A DNA stretch of 17,339 nt from CAZKMM01 sp964553915 (lineage in GTDB: Bacteria > RBG-13-61-14 > DRUE01), in the NCBI GenBank assembly GCA_964553915.1, contig CAZKMM010000049.1:1-17339 (forward strand), in the 5' to 3' direction. A program made the translations under genes and the position numbers. Numbering within the stretch: the first letter of the stretch is position 1; every line of letters begins with the position of its first letter. Of the stretch, positions 16,084-17,339 are shown in pieces. The notes below the pieces were generated by a model, which saw nothing but the letters and a program-made list of their open reading frames with translations, was not told the DNA's origin and made no database searches.

Positions 16084-17091
16084 TCAACCTCCCCGATGCG
16101 GGCAGTAATAACAAAACTGCGCCCGAACATCTTCGGGCTTTTTTCCTAAAAAAACCGCCCGTGCCTCCTGATATACCGGGCTGAGCCAGATTTCCCTGAA
16201 ACTCTGCTCAAGAATATTTCCAAAATCATATTCCGACTGATAAGAAATCCCAAAACAGCAGGGAGATACCCCACCATCCCAGGAAATACTTACCCCGGTC
16301 CAGAGCCAGTGGCAATTTTTTCTTTGCCGACTCTTGGTCTCAGGATATGCTTGAAAGTTCTGGTCAAGCTCTATCTCTGGATAAAGTCGGTCAATTAAAT
16401 TCCTGGGATAATAAGGAGTCTGAAACCAGACCCGCTCCACTCCCAGCTCCTCTGCCAGCTTCCTGAATTTCTCCTGCTCAAACTGATTGTGAGGGAAAAT
16501 TAAAAATTTTAAGGTTAAAAAAGGACGGAGACTTTTTCGCTTTCTTTTCTCTGCCACAATCCTGCGGATATTTTCCAAAACCAGGGAAAATTCTCCGCCC
16601 CGACGATATATCTGATAAACCGAAGCAGTGGCTCCATCCATACTGACAATCAGGTGGTCCAGTCCGCTTTCTAACAATCGCTCAACATCAAATTTTGAAA
16701 AAGATAAGTTGGTGCTGATGGCGGTCTGAATTCCTCGCTGAGCAAATAAAGAAATAATCTCAAAAATCTGCGGATTTAAAAACGCTTCTCCCCAATTATC
16801 CAGCTCCACATCAATTAAATAATCCCCCAGCTCCTCCACAATCCTTTGGGCAGTTTTCAAACTCATCATTCCCTTTTTTCTGCCTTCTATTCCCTGCCCG
16901 GTCGGACAGAGTGGACAGTGAAGCTGGCAGGTATTAGTCGGCTCCACCACCGCCTGAAAGGGGAAAGCCCGGGGAACAAGACGATTGAGCCTCTGCTCTG
17001 CTTTGGCTAAAAGAGCATTTTTTATCTTAGAAAACGGAAGATGCCGGCGAAAACCGGTCCGGGAATTTCGCCAGAGATAAAATATATCCAT
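16084..17091 (-). CDS. uncharacterised radical SAM enzyme with C-terminal SPASM-type domain
   Basis: The 335 residues contain the radical SAM cluster motif CX3CX2C (C55, C59, C62, in PTNTCQLHCPLCP), followed by a barrel with LDNWGEAFLNP (the GGEP-like SAM-binding region) and LIVSMDG. The C-terminal part has C260, GX4C reaching the pair C278-C279 (DGGVSPCC), FGNILEQSFREIW, and C327/C330 at the end. This is the SPASM pattern, probably holding one auxiliary [4Fe-4S] cluster. Families of this build modify peptides, proteins or small molecules. I cannot assign a substrate, and no precursor peptide gene is visible nearby. The ATG follows the stop of the upstream gene with no spacer and has no good ribosome site, suggesting coupled translation. 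Its 3' end contains the + strand terminator. Confidence 0.85.
   Translation of the reverse strand: MDIFYLWRNSRTGFRRHLPFSKIKNALLAKAEQRLNRLVPRAFPFQAVVEPTNTCQLHCPLCPTGQGIEGRKKGMMSLKTAQRIVEELGDYLIDVELDNWGEAFLNPQIFEIISLFAQRGIQTAISTNLSFSKFDVERLLESGLDHLIVSMDGATASVYQIYRRGGEFSLVLENIRRIVAEKRKRKSLRPFLTLKFLIFPHNQFEQEKFRKLAEELGVERVWFQTPYYPRNLIDRLYPEIELDQNFQAYPETKSRQRKNCHWLWTGVSISWDGGVSPCCFGISYQSEYDFGNILEQSFREIWLSPVYQEARAVFLGKKPEDVRAQFCYYCPHRGG
16121..16144 (+). terminator. intrinsic terminator of the dcw operon, inside the opposing gene
   Basis: Read on the + strand, GCCCGAA (16121-16127), loop CATC and TTCGGGC (16132-16138) make a perfect seven-base-pair, GC-rich stem directly followed by six T (16139-16144). 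This is a textbook factor-independent terminator, 38 bases after the ftsZ stop codon. Read on the - strand the same hairpin has no downstream T run, so it should stop only + strand transcription. It lies wholly within the 3' coding part of the convergent radical SAM gene. Confidence 0.85.
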
Positions 17092-17325
17092 CTAGGAGAT
17101 TATAACCAGAGTAATGGTCTTGCTCACTCCTTTGACCCCGAGAATTTTATCAGTGATAATTTTGGTTAATTCCTGCATATCCTTACCTTCAATCCGCACC
17201 ACAATATCATAGGGACCGGTCACCAGCTCTGCGCTTTTCACTCCCTTAAACCTCCGAAGCTGGTCCCGAACATTTTTAATATTCTTCCCGGCGCTGGTCT
17301 CTACCAAAACATAGGCGCTAATCAT
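17092..17325 (-). CDS. stand-alone Lrp/AsnC-type ligand-binding (RAM) domain protein
   Basis: The 77 residues form a single alpha-beta domain: M-I-S-A-Y-V-L-V-E-T at the start, a GVKSAELVTGPYDIVVRIEG core and a final beta strand TITLVIIS. This is the ligand-sensing/oligomerisation domain of Lrp/AsnC regulators, without the helix-turn-helix DNA-binding half. Such stand-alone RAM proteins are known in bacteria and archaea and usually bind amino acids as ring oligomers, but their cellular role is poorly understood. The gene is complete, with a strong ribosome site upstream. Its TAG stop directly abuts the ATG of the radical SAM gene, so the two form an operon. The promoter must lie beyond the window end. 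Confidence 0.85.
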   Translation of the reverse strand: MISAYVLVETSAGKNIKNVRDQLRRFKGVKSAELVTGPYDIVVRIEGKDMQELTKIITDKILGVKGVSKTITLVIIS

Positions 17326-17330
17326 TTTTT

Positions 17331-17339
17331 CTCCCTCCT
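17331..17339 (-). promoter_or_regulatory. Shine-Dalgarno site of the RAM-domain gene
   Basis: On the - strand AGGAGGGAG occupies the last bases of the window, with five A between it and the ATG (17325-17323). It fixes the start and shows the same GGAGGGAG form as the ftsA and ftsZ sites. Confidence 0.75.

Overview
The window is an almost complete division and cell wall (dcw) cluster, all on the + strand, followed by two convergent genes on the - strand. The + strand order is ftsI, murE, murF, mraY, murD, ftsW, murG, murC, murB, ddl, ftsQ, ftsA, ftsZ, with no foreign gene inserted. The usual head of such clusters (mraZ, rsmH, ftsL) would lie upstream. Only an unidentifiable tail of the preceding gene (up to base 73) is inside the window.

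The organism is a bacterium with meso-diaminopimelate peptidoglycan, inferred from the DNPR motif of MurE, and it uses Shine-Dalgarno sites of the AAGGAGG type. FtsI with one C-terminal PASTA domain, a short type II-like MurB, FtsA rather than SepF next to FtsZ, and proteins rich in Lys and Glu would fit a deltaproteobacterium-like or uncultivated candidate-phylum lineage. I cannot name the taxon from the sequence alone.

How the genes work together: MurC, MurD, MurE and MurF, with D-Ala-D-Ala from Ddl, build UDP-MurNAc-pentapeptide from UDP-MurNAc made by MurB. MraY moves it to undecaprenyl phosphate to give lipid I, and MurG makes lipid II. FtsW polymerises septal glycan and FtsI crosslinks it. 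FtsQ, FtsA and FtsZ assemble and anchor the divisome. The only enzyme of the UDP-MurNAc to lipid II route not seen here is MurA, which is commonly encoded elsewhere.

The + strand is extremely compact. Eight of its twelve gene junctions are four-base ATGA stop/start overlaps, one is an 11-base overlap, one is a 2-base gap, and only ftsA and ftsZ have small leaders (21 and 27 bases), each with a near-perfect Shine-Dalgarno site. ftsZ ends one base from the stop codon of the convergent gene. The intrinsic terminator of the cluster therefore lies inside that opposing gene, at 16121-16144.

The - strand pair (17325 down to 16084) is a 77-residue stand-alone Lrp/AsnC-type ligand-binding (RAM) domain protein, followed with no spacer by an uncharacterised radical SAM/SPASM enzyme. 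Nothing links this pair to cell division except position.

I see no mobile element, CRISPR array, tRNA or rRNA. The most unusual details are two copies of an EIPTxxR tail motif in FtsZ, a FtsZ T2 loop about four residues short, the terminator inside an antisense coding region, and the RAM/radical SAM pair. I do not see a wholly new system here.
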